This document shows, in pieces, positions 26,993 to 35,248 of a stretch of 64,000 nt of DNA. The stretch is taken from positions 51,867 through 115,866 of the forward strand of contig NZ_KB889672.1 in NCBI RefSeq assembly GCF_000372745.1, given 5' to 3'. The position numbers were made by a program, and so were the translations under genes. This DNA is from Embleya scabrispora DSM 41855. GTDB lineage: Bacteria; Actinomycetota; Actinomycetes; Streptomycetales; Streptomycetaceae. Numbering within the stretch: the stretch's first letter is position 1; each line of letters begins with the position of its first letter. The notes beneath the pieces are model-generated. The model made no database searches and was not told the DNA's origin. It worked only from the letters and a program-made list of their open reading frames with translations.

Positions 26993-28747
26993 TCACTCCG
27001 GGAGCGAGGCGCCCCCGGTCAGCGCGACCGCGACCAGCGCGCGCAGCACCGGAGCCAGCCCGGTCACGCTCAGGCTCAGGTCGTCGGCGTAGATCTCGAC
27101 CAGCCAGCCGCCCGCGGCGTTGCCGCCACCGGCGGCGACCATCGCCTTGTAGCCGCCGACCAGGAGCAGGTCCTCCTCGGCCGGGTCGGTACCCGGATCG
27201 CCCAGTTCGGCGACGAAGCCGCCGCCCTGCACCGCGTCCGCGGTGGCCGGGTAGTGCGCCAGGTCGTATTCGGCGGCGACCGCGTCATAGCGCGAGCCCG
27301 ATTCGCTCTGCACTCCGGTCAGTCGGTGGATCGAATAGCGCACGGTGCGCAACACCCGGCCGCCGGGCGGCAGGTAGGACACCCACCACGCGACCCCGTC
27401 CAGCATGCGCGCGAAGGTGTCGGCGACGATTTCCAGCCGGCCCAGCGTGTCCGCGCGGTGCACGCTCTTGGGCTCGCGCTCGTCCAGGACGGCGAGTACC
27501 GCCGCGAGCAGTCGGCCGGGTTCGGCGTTGTGCAGCGCGCCGCGGAAGCGGCGCCGGTCGCGGTGCGGGCCGGGGCCCTCGGTCTCCGCCTCCTCCTGTG
27601 CCTCGCTCGCCAGCGACAGGGTCAGGTCGGGCTGTTGGCCGCGACCGGCGACCACCGGCCGGGTCGAGCGCGAGCCCTTGGCCCGGTACTGGGCCGCGTC
27701 GGCGAGTCGGAACAGGCGATCCGCGCTGGTCACCGGGCCCACCGGGTCGCCGGTGGAGGCCACGCCGCAGGCCACGCCCTCACCGTTGTGCATCCGCAGC
27801 GCGCGCCGACACAGTTCCTCGGCGACCGCGACCACGTCGTCCGGCGGATAGCCCTCGGCGAGCACGCAGAACTCGTCGCCGCCGAGCCGGGCGGCCATCG
27901 CCCCGGGCAGCATCGCGCCGCACGCGGAGAGTTGGTCGGCGAACCGCTCCAGGAGCCGGTCGCCGACGTCGTGCCCACGTTCGTCGTTGAGTCGCTTGAG
28001 GCCGTTGACGTCGCAGACGATCAGGCTGACCACCACGCCGTCCCGGTAGTGCCGGGACATCGCCTCGTCCAGCCGGGCGTCGATCGCACGCCGGTTGGCC
28101 AGTCCGGTCAGCGGGTCGGTGAAGGCCAGCTTCTCGATCCGCTCGAAGTGCTCGGCCTGGGCGAGTCCGGCCGAGATCTGCGCGGCCAGCACCCCGGCGA
28201 ACTCGGCGTCCACCGGCTCGAAACGCGGCTGGTCGGAGCGCCGGGCCAGATACAGCTCGCCCCACACCCGCCCCTCGACCATGATCGGCGCGACCATGCA
28301 GTCGTGCCGCCCTCGGCGCAGCATCGCCGCGACCCGCTCGGGATCGCGCGCGTGCTCGGGATCGTCCACGCAGCGCGACCACGTGGTGGGCCAGGCGTCG
28401 GACTCGATGATGTCCGGGAAGTCGGTGACCGCGTACGTCTCCGCGGCGGGCAGCGCTTCCTCGCCCTCGGCGAGTTCGCCGTCGTTGACCAGCACCCGCA
28501 GACGCCCGGTGTCGCGTTCCCAGACCGAGATCGAGGCGTGCGCGGCCCCCATCGCCAGCCGGGCCTGGGTCGCGGACGCCCGGACCACCTCGGAGAAGTG
28601 GTGGGTCGTGGCGAGCGTCTTGGCCAGATGGATGATCGCGTGCAGCCTGCGGGCCGCGTCCGGACCTTCGACCAGGGCGACGGGTTCCGGACACGTGTCT
28701 CCCGGCATGCCGGGCAGATCGTCGGGTGTGCCGCCCGAGCCCTCCAT
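26993..28747 (-). CDS. GAF-GGDEF diguanylate cyclase
   Basis: About 584 aa from ATG 28747; further in-frame starts exist upstream up to 29017. A GAF-type sensor domain (residues ~35-190, RLHAIIHLAKTLATTHHFSE) is followed by a GGDEF domain (~195-360) with intact ARLGGDEFCVL and TDPLTGLANRRAID. It should make cyclic di-GMP. No RxxD inhibitory-site motif is seen five residues before GGDEF. A C-terminal ~200-residue region (ADTFARMLDGVAWWVSYLPP) of unknown fold follows. No membrane segment, so cytoplasmic. Start uncertain. Confidence 0.85.
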   Translation of the reverse strand: MEGSGGTPDDLPGMPGDTCPEPVALVEGPDAARRLHAIIHLAKTLATTHHFSEVVRASATQARLAMGAAHASISVWERDTGRLRVLVNDGELAEGEEALPAAETYAVTDFPDIIESDAWPTTWSRCVDDPEHARDPERVAAMLRRGRHDCMVAPIMVEGRVWGELYLARRSDQPRFEPVDAEFAGVLAAQISAGLAQAEHFERIEKLAFTDPLTGLANRRAIDARLDEAMSRHYRDGVVVSLIVCDVNGLKRLNDERGHDVGDRLLERFADQLSACGAMLPGAMAARLGGDEFCVLAEGYPPDDVVAVAEELCRRALRMHNGEGVACGVASTGDPVGPVTSADRLFRLADAAQYRAKGSRSTRPVVAGRGQQPDLTLSLASEAQEEAETEGPGPHRDRRRFRGALHNAEPGRLLAAVLAVLDEREPKSVHRADTLGRLEIVADTFARMLDGVAWWVSYLPPGGRVLRTVRYSIHRLTGVQSESGSRYDAVAAEYDLAHYPATADAVQGGGFVAELGDPGTDPAEEDLLLVGGYKAMVAAGGGNAAGGWLVEIYADDLSLSVTGLAPVLRALVAVALTGGASLPE

Positions 28748-29169
28748 TCCGGAAGCGCTCGAATCGGGTCGCGAAGCTACTGTCCTCACCCCCAATCCGC
28801 CGGCACCGAGACCAGAGGATATGTCATGTATTGCCCGATTAACGGCAACGTGCACCCGCGTCATGCCGCCACCTCGACGGGTCGCTGTTCGCGTGCGTTC
28901 CTGTTGTCGGGTGCCGGTCGGCGCCGGCATCCGTGCCGAGACACCCGCGCGTGAGCCCGGGGGCTCGCTCCGATGCGAGCGAAGCGCTTGTATACCCCGG
29001 CTTCGCGTCCTGCGCACATTACTCCTGTGCCCCGCGCCCGCAACGCCTCGTGTCCGCTCCGTAGCGCGGCAGGGGGCGCACGGCCTCGTGGTTGTGAAGA
29101 GAGCGTGGAGGGCTCCCGGGATCGGGGCCGAAAGAGTACGGTCGCGGGCACAGTCCGAAGGAGCGACGC
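28748..29169. other. intergenic region with the uncertain 5' end of the GGDEF gene
   Basis: Divergent promoter region. The GGDEF reading frame stays open to 29017 on the minus strand, but composition before 28747 is not protein-like and no ribosome site is obvious. The downstream gene at 29170 has GAAGGAG six bases before its GTG. Confidence 0.4.
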
Positions 29170-29565
29170 GTGCCCACGCTTTCCGTCATCGCCGCGATCG
29201 ACATACCGGCCGTCCGGATCTGGGAGGCAGTAGGAGACTTCGAGGATCCGTCCGGTTGGTACCCGTGGCCGGTCGACGAGCACTCCCGAGGCGAGCGGTG
29301 GGTACGCAGGCCCGACGGCTCGACCGTGCGCGAACGACTGGTCTCGCACGACGCGGCCGGCCACACCTATACCTACCGGGCACTCGACGGTCTGCCACTG
29401 CTGGGCCGGCTCGCGCTGGAGTCGATCGCGGGCGGCACGATGTGCCTGGTGGTGTGGTCGGTGCGGTTCGAGAGCACGCCGACCGAACAGCTCGCGGTGC
29501 TGCGCGAACTCGAACACCAGGTGATGCGGCCCGCGCTGCGGGCGCTGCGCGGGGCGTTCGCCTGA
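29170..29565 (+). CDS. SRPBCC (START-like) family protein
   Basis: A 131-aa protein beginning MPTLSVIAAIDIPAVRIWEAVGDF, typical of polyketide cyclase/dehydrase-like SRPBCC proteins. Central DGSTVRERLVSHDAAGHTYTY matches the strand-rich core, and the closing helix is LRELEHQVMRPALRAL. These proteins bind hydrophobic ligands; some catalyse ring closure. GTG start with GAAGGAG. It converges with cyaA across 28 bp. Ligand unknown. Confidence 0.82.
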   Translation: MPTLSVIAAIDIPAVRIWEAVGDFEDPSGWYPWPVDEHSRGERWVRRPDGSTVRERLVSHDAAGHTYTYRALDGLPLLGRLALESIAGGTMCLVVWSVRFESTPTEQLAVLRELEHQVMRPALRALRGAFA

Positions 29566-29593
29566 TCCACCGGCGGGAAATCGGGCGTCGGCC

Positions 29594-30685
29594 TCAACCG
29601 CCGGTCGTGCCGAGCGGGTCGGGCAGCAAAGTACCCGGGCGGCACACCGTCCAGGGTTCGACCAGACCCAGGCCGCGGACCGGCCGGCGCCACATCGGGT
29701 GCAGTTCGTAGCGGTTGTCGCCCTCCAGCGCCGCGGCCAGCTCGCGGTCGACCACCACCGCGTCCTTGGGACCGAGCGCGGTCAACCGGCTGGCCAGATT
29801 GACCGTGGTGCCGAACACGTCGCCCATCCGCGAGAGCACGTGGCCGTACGCGATGCCCACCCGCAGCGCGGGCAGGACCTCCTCCTGCGCCATCGCCTCG
29901 ACCAGGCGCAGGCCCAGCTCCACCGCCGAGTCCGGCGAGAAGGTCACGAACAGCACCTCGTCGCCCAGCGTCTTGACCAGCCGCCCGCCCTGCTCGGCGA
30001 TCACGTCGACGGCGGTGTCCTCGAAGGTCTGCACGAGCCGGCCGAGCTCGGCCTCCTCCAGGTTGCGCGACAGCCGGGTGAAACCGACCAGGTCCGCGAA
30101 GCCGACGGCCAGCGACTGGCCCACCGTCTGCGGATCGGTCAGCCCCTGCATCGCCCGCGAGCTGGCCGCGGCCAGGTGGCGCCGCCAGGCGTAGATGACC
30201 AGCGGTTCGAGTTCGAGCATCACGTCGCCGGCGGTGGTGACCACCTGCTCGGAGCGGCTGCCGGTGAGCTCGTTGCCGATGTACTCCACCCACGCCTCGG
30301 TCTGCCATTCGGCGAACCGGGCCATGGTCTGTCCGACCGAGCGCACGAACTGGGCGGCGACGGTGGCCGGCAACAACCCGGACTCGGTCAGCTCGCGCAG
30401 GTGCTTGAGCGCCGCGACGTCGGCGTCGGTGAACGCGCGGGCCGGGCCGAAGTCGGCGAAGCCCAGGCCGCGCCACAACCTGCGGGCCTCGTCGAGGGGT
30501 ACCCCGACCAGGTCGGCGACCTGGCCGGAGGTGTATCGCCGGGGTGCACCCAGAACGACCTGCTCGACGTCGGCGATGGTGTTGTTGACCGCTTCGATGT
30601 CGGTCAGGTCGGGCAGGGCGTGCTGATCGGCCGCGTCGGCCCCGGCGCCCGCGCCGGGCTCCACGCGGGTCCGTTCCTCGGGCAT
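29594..30685 (-). CDS. cyaA: class III adenylate cyclase
   Basis: A 363-aa soluble protein. The N-terminal ~110 residues have a helix-turn-helix-like region (YTSGQVADLVGVPLDEARRL, then [19 protein letters not shown]). The cyclase domain is at ~195-345 with metal aspartates in VGFADLVGFTRL and KTLGDEVLFVTF, and DVFGTTVNLASRLTA near the end. It converts ATP to cAMP. ATG 30685 has GTGGAGCC upstream. Order cyaA - membrane protein - birA - pccB matches the Streptomyces locus, supporting the name. Confidence 0.88.
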   Translation of the reverse strand: MPEERTRVEPGAGAGADAADQHALPDLTDIEAVNNTIADVEQVVLGAPRRYTSGQVADLVGVPLDEARRLWRGLGFADFGPARAFTDADVAALKHLRELTESGLLPATVAAQFVRSVGQTMARFAEWQTEAWVEYIGNELTGSRSEQVVTTAGDVMLELEPLVIYAWRRHLAAASSRAMQGLTDPQTVGQSLAVGFADLVGFTRLSRNLEEAELGRLVQTFEDTAVDVIAEQGGRLVKTLGDEVLFVTFSPDSAVELGLRLVEAMAQEEVLPALRVGIAYGHVLSRMGDVFGTTVNLASRLTALGPKDAVVVDRELAAALEGDNRYELHPMWRRPVRGLGLVEPWTVCRPGTLLPDPLGTTGG

Positions 30686-30743
30686 GTGGCTCCACCGGGT
30701 GTGCGAAGGATGGTCTCGTCGGAGCCACACTACGTGTCGGGGG

Positions 30744-31274
30744 TCACAAAGGTTCGGGGTCGGGCGGTGCCACGTGCTTCTTCCGCCCCGCGGCGGCCCG
30801 CTCCACGAGCACGAGCAGCTCGCTCTGCAGCCGCACCACGTGGGGCAGACCGGGCAGTTCGAGCTGCTCCCGGTCGCCGACGGGGACCAGTACGACGGTG
30901 CCCGCGCCGAGCACCCGGTCCACGAGCGACTCGTGCTCGATCAGTACGTCCTCCACGCGTGCGAACGGCACCACCCGGATCTCCCGGGTCAGCGTGCCGG
31001 TACGCACGGTCAGTCGGTCGGCCGCGACCGAGTACAGCGTGCCCAGCCAGGCCAGCCACGGCACCGCGCTCCAGCGGACCAGGGCCACCAGGCCGGCCAG
31101 GAGCACGGCGGGCTGAACCCAGCCGCGGCCGGCGTCCGGCGGTGTCAGCGCGGCGAGGAAGCCGGTGGCGGCGACGGAGGCGAACAGGGTGAGGGCGGGG
31201 CGGACGAGGTGCTTCCAGTGCGGACGCACGACGAAGAGTGTGTCGTCGTCGACCTCGGCTGTGGTTGTGAACAC
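30744..31274 (-). CDS. PH-domain (bPH2) membrane protein
   Basis: 176 aa. Two membrane spans lie near residues 25-42 (LTLFASVAATGFLAALT) and 50-75. A bacterial PH domain follows (YSVAADRLTVRTGTLTREIR, VVPFARVEDVLIEHE). The GTG start has CAGGAGG six bases upstream. Family function unknown. It is located between cyaA and birA on the same strand, with 58 bp before cyaA. Confidence 0.85.
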   Translation of the reverse strand: MFTTTAEVDDDTLFVVRPHWKHLVRPALTLFASVAATGFLAALTPPDAGRGWVQPAVLLAGLVALVRWSAVPWLAWLGTLYSVAADRLTVRTGTLTREIRVVPFARVEDVLIEHESLVDRVLGAGTVVLVPVGDREQLELPGLPHVVRLQSELLVLVERAAAGRKKHVAPPDPEPL

Positions 31275-31457
31275 CGGGCCTCCTGGTGGGTCACCACGAT
31301 TGTGCGGGGCCCTGGGGCGGGGGGCCGGGAGGCGTGCCGAAGGCACGGGGTATTTGCGCCCGTCCGCCCACCCGTCGCGCGGGGCGGGAGGGCTGCGGGG
31401 TTCGGGTGGGGAGGGAGCCGGGACAGCCCGGTGGGGGCGGGGCGTCCCGGCTCGTGG

Positions 31458-32276
31458 CTAGTCGGCGGTCGGGCGGACGTGGATGACGTCGCCGGCGCCT
31501 ACCGCGGTGGGGCCTTCCGAGGTGGTGACCAGGAGGCGGCCGTCCTCGTCGATGCCGGTGGCCGGGCCCTCCAGGGTGTGGTCGGCGGGCAGTTCGACCC
31601 GCACCCGGCGACCGATCGTGGCGCACGCGTCGGTGTAGGCGGTGAGCAGGCCGCTCGTACGCGCGTCGCCGCCGGCCAGCCGCCAGCGGGTGTACCACTC
31701 CTCCAGCTCGCGCAGGATCGCGCGCAGGATCGGGTCCCGGTCGGTGTTCTCGGCGCCGGCCAGCGCGAGCGAGGTCGCGGTCGGGACCGGCAGTTCCGCC
31801 TCGCGCAGCGACACGTTCAGACCGATCCCCAGGACCACCCCGGCACCGGCCCGCTCGGCCAGGATCCCGGCCAGCTTGCGTTCGCCCACGAGCAGGTCGT
31901 TGGGCCACTTCAGGCGCGCGTCCACGCCCGCCACCCGGGACACCGCCGAGGCCGCGGCGACCCCGGCGAGCAGCGGCAGCCAGCCCCAGCGGGCGACCGG
32001 CACCTCCTCCGGCGCCAGCGTCACCGACATCGCGATGCCCGAACGCGGCGGCGCGCTCCAGCGCCGGTCCAGCCGGCCCTTCCCGGCCACCTGCGACTCG
32101 GCGACCAGTACCAGTCCCTCCGCCTCGTCGGCCCGCCGGGCCAGGTCGGCATTGGTCGATCCGGTCTCGGCGACGACGTCGACCTCGCGCCACAGCCCGC
32201 CGGGTACCAGCAGGGCCCGGCGCAGCGCCGCCTCACGCAGCGGGGGGCGGTCCAGATCCGTGAAAGGAGAGTCCAT
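31458..32276 (-). CDS. birA: biotin--[acetyl-CoA-carboxylase] ligase
   Basis: 272 aa, catalytic form without the DNA-binding domain of E. coli BirA. Features are ETGSTNADLA near residue 37, the biotin/ATP loop AGKGRLDRRW (variant of GRGRRGR) near 64-73 and LKWPNDLLVGERKLAGIL near 122-139. It attaches biotin to the carrier domain of acyl-CoA carboxylase, whose genes pccB and accA lie nearby. Divergent from pccB across 103 bp. Confidence 0.93.
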   Translation of the reverse strand: MDSPFTDLDRPPLREAALRRALLVPGGLWREVDVVAETGSTNADLARRADEAEGLVLVAESQVAGKGRLDRRWSAPPRSGIAMSVTLAPEEVPVARWGWLPLLAGVAAASAVSRVAGVDARLKWPNDLLVGERKLAGILAERAGAGVVLGIGLNVSLREAELPVPTATSLALAGAENTDRDPILRAILRELEEWYTRWRLAGGDARTSGLLTAYTDACATIGRRVRVELPADHTLEGPATGIDEDGRLLVTTSEGPTAVGAGDVIHVRPTAD

Positions 32277-32379
32277 CCGATCACCCTAGAAGGCACAGCG
32301 AGGCAGGGCGGTGATGGTCGCCGGCGTGGCGCGGATACGCTACCGATCGCCGCCGTTCGACGTGACAGGAGCCAGCACG

Positions 32380-33966
32380 ATGGACCCAGTACAGGGCGAG
32401 CCCGACATCCACACCACCGCCGGGAAGCTGGCCGACCTCGAGCGTCGTATCGACGAGGCGGTACACGCGGGAAGCGCCCGGGCGATCGAGAAGCAGCACG
32501 CCAAGGGCAAGATGACCGCGCGTGAGCGGATCGAGTACCTGCTCGACGAGGGCTCGTTCGTCGAACTCGACGAGTTCGCGCGGCACCGCTCCACCAACTT
32601 CGGCCTGGAGAGCAACCGCCCCTACGGGGACGGTGTCGTGACCGGTTCCGGCACGGTCGACGGTCGCCAGGTGTGCGTGTTCTCCCAGGACGTCACCGTG
32701 TTCGGAGGCAGCCTGGGCGAGGTGTACGGCGAGAAGATCGTCAAGATCCAGGACCTGGCGATCAAGACCGGCGTCCCGCTGGTGGGCATAAACGAGGGCG
32801 GCGGCGCACGCATCCAGGAGGGTGTCGTCTCGCTCGGCCTGTACGGCGAGATCTTCCGCCGCAACGTGATCGCCTCCGGCGTGATCCCGCAGATCTCGCT
32901 GATCATGGGCGCCGCGGCCGGCGGCCACGTGTACTCGCCCGCACTCACCGACTTCGTCGTGATGGTCGACCAGACCTCGCAGATGTTCATCACCGGTCCC
33001 GACGTGATCAAGACGGTCACCGGCGAGGACGTCACGATGGAGGACCTCGGCGGCGCGCGCACGCACAACAGCAAGTCCGGCAACGCGCACTACATGGGCG
33101 CGGACGAGAAGGACGCGCTGGAGTACGTCAAGGGCCTGCTGTCCTACCTGCCGAGCAACAACCTGGAGGAGGCCCCGTCCTTCGACGAGGCCGCCGACCT
33201 GGAGACCACGGACTTCGACCGTGACCTGGACACGCTGATCCCGGACTCGGCGAACCAGCCGTACGACATCCACACGGTGATCGAGCACGTCCTGGACGAC
33301 GCGGACTTCCTGGAGGTCCAGCCGCTGTTCGCGCCGAACATCGTGGTCGGCTTCGGCCGGGTCGAGGGCCGGTCCGTGGGCATCGTGGCGAACCAGCCGA
33401 TGCAATTCGCCGGCACGCTGGACATCGACGCGTCCGAGAAGGCCGCCCGCTTCGTGCGCACCTGCGACGCGTTCAACATCCCGGTGCTGACCTTCGTGGA
33501 CGTGCCCGGCTTCCTGCCCGGCACCGACCAGGAGTGGAACGGCATCATCCGGCGCGGCGCGAAGCTGATCTACGCGTACGCCGAGGCCACCGTGCCGCTG
33601 GTGACGATCATCACCCGCAAGGCGTACGGCGGCGCGTACGACGTGATGGGCTCCAAGCACCTGGGCGCGGACGTCAACCTGGCCTGGCCGACCGCGCAGA
33701 TCGCGGTGATGGGCGCGCAGGGAGCGGCCAACATCCTGCACCGGCGCACGATCGCCGCCTCGGACGATCCCGAGGCGACCCGCGCGCGGCTGATCCAGGA
33801 GTACGAGGACACGCTGTGCAACCCGTACGTGGCCGCCGAGCGCGGCTACGTGGACGCGGTCATCCGCCCGTCCTCGACCCGGGCGCACGTGGTCAAGGCG
33901 CTGCGTGCGCTGCGCGGCAAGCGCGAGACGCTGCCGCCGAAGAAGCACGGCAACATCCCGCTGTAA
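32380..33966 (+). CDS. pccB: acyl-CoA (propionyl-CoA) carboxylase beta subunit
   Basis: A 528-aa carboxyltransferase. The N-terminal half has [10 protein letters not shown] and the oxyanion-hole [17 protein letters not shown]; the C-terminal half has [20 protein letters not shown], shown in part. The Asp in YDVMGSK corresponds to the residue that favours propionyl-CoA in Streptomyces PccB, where acetyl-CoA-preferring paralogues carry Ile. It transfers carboxyl from biotin to propionyl-CoA, giving methylmalonyl-CoA for polyketide and lipid synthesis. CAGGAG precedes the ATG. Confidence 0.93.
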   Translation: MDPVQGEPDIHTTAGKLADLERRIDEAVHAGSARAIEKQHAKGKMTARERIEYLLDEGSFVELDEFARHRSTNFGLESNRPYGDGVVTGSGTVDGRQVCVFSQDVTVFGGSLGEVYGEKIVKIQDLAIKTGVPLVGINEGGGARIQEGVVSLGLYGEIFRRNVIASGVIPQISLIMGAAAGGHVYSPALTDFVVMVDQTSQMFITGPDVIKTVTGEDVTMEDLGGARTHNSKSGNAHYMGADEKDALEYVKGLLSYLPSNNLEEAPSFDEAADLETTDFDRDLDTLIPDSANQPYDIHTVIEHVLDDADFLEVQPLFAPNIVVGFGRVEGRSVGIVANQPMQFAGTLDIDASEKAARFVRTCDAFNIPVLTFVDVPGFLPGTDQEWNGIIRRGAKLIYAYAEATVPLVTIITRKAYGGAYDVMGSKHLGADVNLAWPTAQIAVMGAQGAANILHRRTIAASDDPEATRARLIQEYEDTLCNPYVAAERGYVDAVIRPSSTRAHVVKALRALRGKRETLPPKKHGNIPL

Positions 33967-34036
33967 GTCGGACCACACCGAGTCGGTCCCCGGCGCGTGC
34001 GCCGCGGACCGGCTCGGCCAGGGCCTGGAGGTCCCC

Positions 34037-34234
34037 ATGATCAAGGTGGTGCGGGGTGAACCCACCCCGGAGGAATTGGCCGTGATCGTCACCGTCGTGG
34101 CGGCCAAGGCGAGCGGCGGCACGATCGCGCCCGAACCCGCGGCGCCCTCGCAGTGGAATGCGCCGGCCCGACTGGTGCGCCGGCCGCTGCGGCCCGGCCC
34201 CGGTGCCTGGCGCGCGAGTGCCTGGCCGTCCTGA
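34037..34234 (+). CDS. pccE: acyl-CoA carboxylase epsilon subunit
   Basis: A 65-aa protein with the family core IKVVRGEPTPEELAVIVTVV, then a basic tail with WNAPARLVRR. It follows the beta-subunit gene by 70 bp, with CTGGAGGTCCCC before the ATG. Epsilon subunits are actinomycete-specific and stabilise or stimulate the alpha-beta complex. Confidence 0.9.
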   Translation: MIKVVRGEPTPEELAVIVTVVAAKASGGTIAPEPAAPSQWNAPARLVRRPLRPGPGAWRASAWPS

Positions 34235-34386
34235 AGGATTGCCCCTTCGACCGAGGCCGCTCTTCGACCCGAGGCCGGCTCGCCGGCGTGAGGCCACTCC
34301 TTCGACGTCGAGGGCTGCTGCTTCGAGCCGAAGAGTCGCTTCTCCGACTATCGGCAGATCGAATGTCGGCATATCGCACGACCCGA

Positions 34387-34406
34387 CTTGAGTACTCCTA
34401 CTCAAG
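34387..34406. promoter_or_regulatory. perfect inverted repeat upstream of the 38-aa gene
   Basis: CTTGAGTA / TACTCAAG with a CTCC spacer, ending 33 bp before the ATG at 34440. Perfect arms in a GC-poor patch make it a good operator candidate. It could also form a hairpin, but no T-run follows. Confidence 0.55.
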
Positions 34407-34439
34407 ATCGCACGGCGGTGCGCACCGCACGATGGACGC

Positions 34440-34556
34440 ATGCGTGACCGTGAGGAGTTCTCCGAGGAAACCCGGCGCGCCGTGGCCCAGCTGCGGCGCG
34501 CCGTGTGGATCCTGCCCGTGGTGGTGATCCTCGCCCTGCTCGTACTCGGCCTGTGA
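34440..34556 (+). CDS. 38-aa single-span membrane peptide
   Basis: An ATG at 34440 opens a 38-codon frame, [20 protein letters not shown] followed by the span [18 protein letters not shown]. The clear amphipathic-then-hydrophobic design, matched codon bias and position between the epsilon subunit and maf argue that it is real. The ribosome site is weak. A short gene at this position is, as I recall, present in Streptomyces too. Function unknown. Confidence 0.55.
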   Translation: MRDREEFSEETRRAVAQLRRAVWILPVVVILALLVLGL

Positions 34557-34606
34557 GCGGGCGGCCCGTGCCCGACCGGCGGGCCCACGCCCGGTACGTT
34601 GGCGGC

Positions 34607-35215
34607 ATGACCGACCGCTCCCCTTCCCGTTCCCTCGTGCTCGCCTCGGCCTCTCCCGCGCGCCTGAAGCTGCTGCGCGACGCCGGGCTGGACCCCAAGG
34701 TCGTGGTCAGCGGCGTCGACGAGGACGCGCTCACCGCCGCCACGCCGCGCGAACTCGCGCTGCTGCTGGCCCAGGCCAAGGCCGACGCGGTGGCCGCCGG
34801 GCTCGCCGGCGACGAACTGGTCGTGGGCTGCGACTCGGTCCTGGAGCTGGACGGCCGCGCGCTGGGCAAGCCGGCCGACGCCGCCGAGGCGTGGGAGCGC
34901 TGGCAGTCGATGCGCGGGCGCGCCGGCGTGCTGCTGACCGGGCACTGCGTGATCGACCGCCGCAGCGGGCTGCGGGTGTCGGACGTGGCGGCCACCACGG
35001 TGCGGTTCGGGACGCCGTCCGACGACGAGGTCGCCGCGTACATCGCCACCGGTGAACCGCTGCACGTGGCGGGCGCGTTCACCCTGGACGGCTACGCGTC
35101 GCCGTTCGTGGACGGCATCGACGGCGACCCGGGCAACGTGATCGGCCTGTCGCTGCCACTGCTGCGCCGGCTCCTGGACGGCGTGGGCGTGCGGATCATC
35201 GACCTGTGGACCTGA
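34607..35215 (+). CDS. maf: Maf-family nucleotide pyrophosphatase
   Basis: A 202-aa protein with N-terminal [18 protein letters not shown], the [10 protein letters not shown] motif near residue 71, LTGHCVI near 110 and [20 protein letters not shown], shown in part, near 155. Maf proteins hydrolyse dTTP, UTP or modified nucleotides, and are linked to septum control. ATG 34607 gives family length. Conserved neighbour of the carboxylase genes. Confidence 0.92.
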   Translation: MTDRSPSRSLVLASASPARLKLLRDAGLDPKVVVSGVDEDALTAATPRELALLLAQAKADAVAAGLAGDELVVGCDSVLELDGRALGKPADAAEAWERWQSMRGRAGVLLTGHCVIDRRSGLRVSDVAATTVRFGTPSDDEVAAYIATGEPLHVAGAFTLDGYASPFVDGIDGDPGNVIGLSLPLLRRLLDGVGVRIIDLWT

Positions 35216-35248
35216 CCCGACCGGGCCGCTCCGGGCGCTGACACACCG

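Noticed and set aside
28748..29017. Upstream extension of the GGDEF protein to ~674 aa
   Set aside because: The extra N-terminal sequence is Arg/Thr/Ser-rich, non-domain-like and lacks a ribosome site; kept only as an alternative start.
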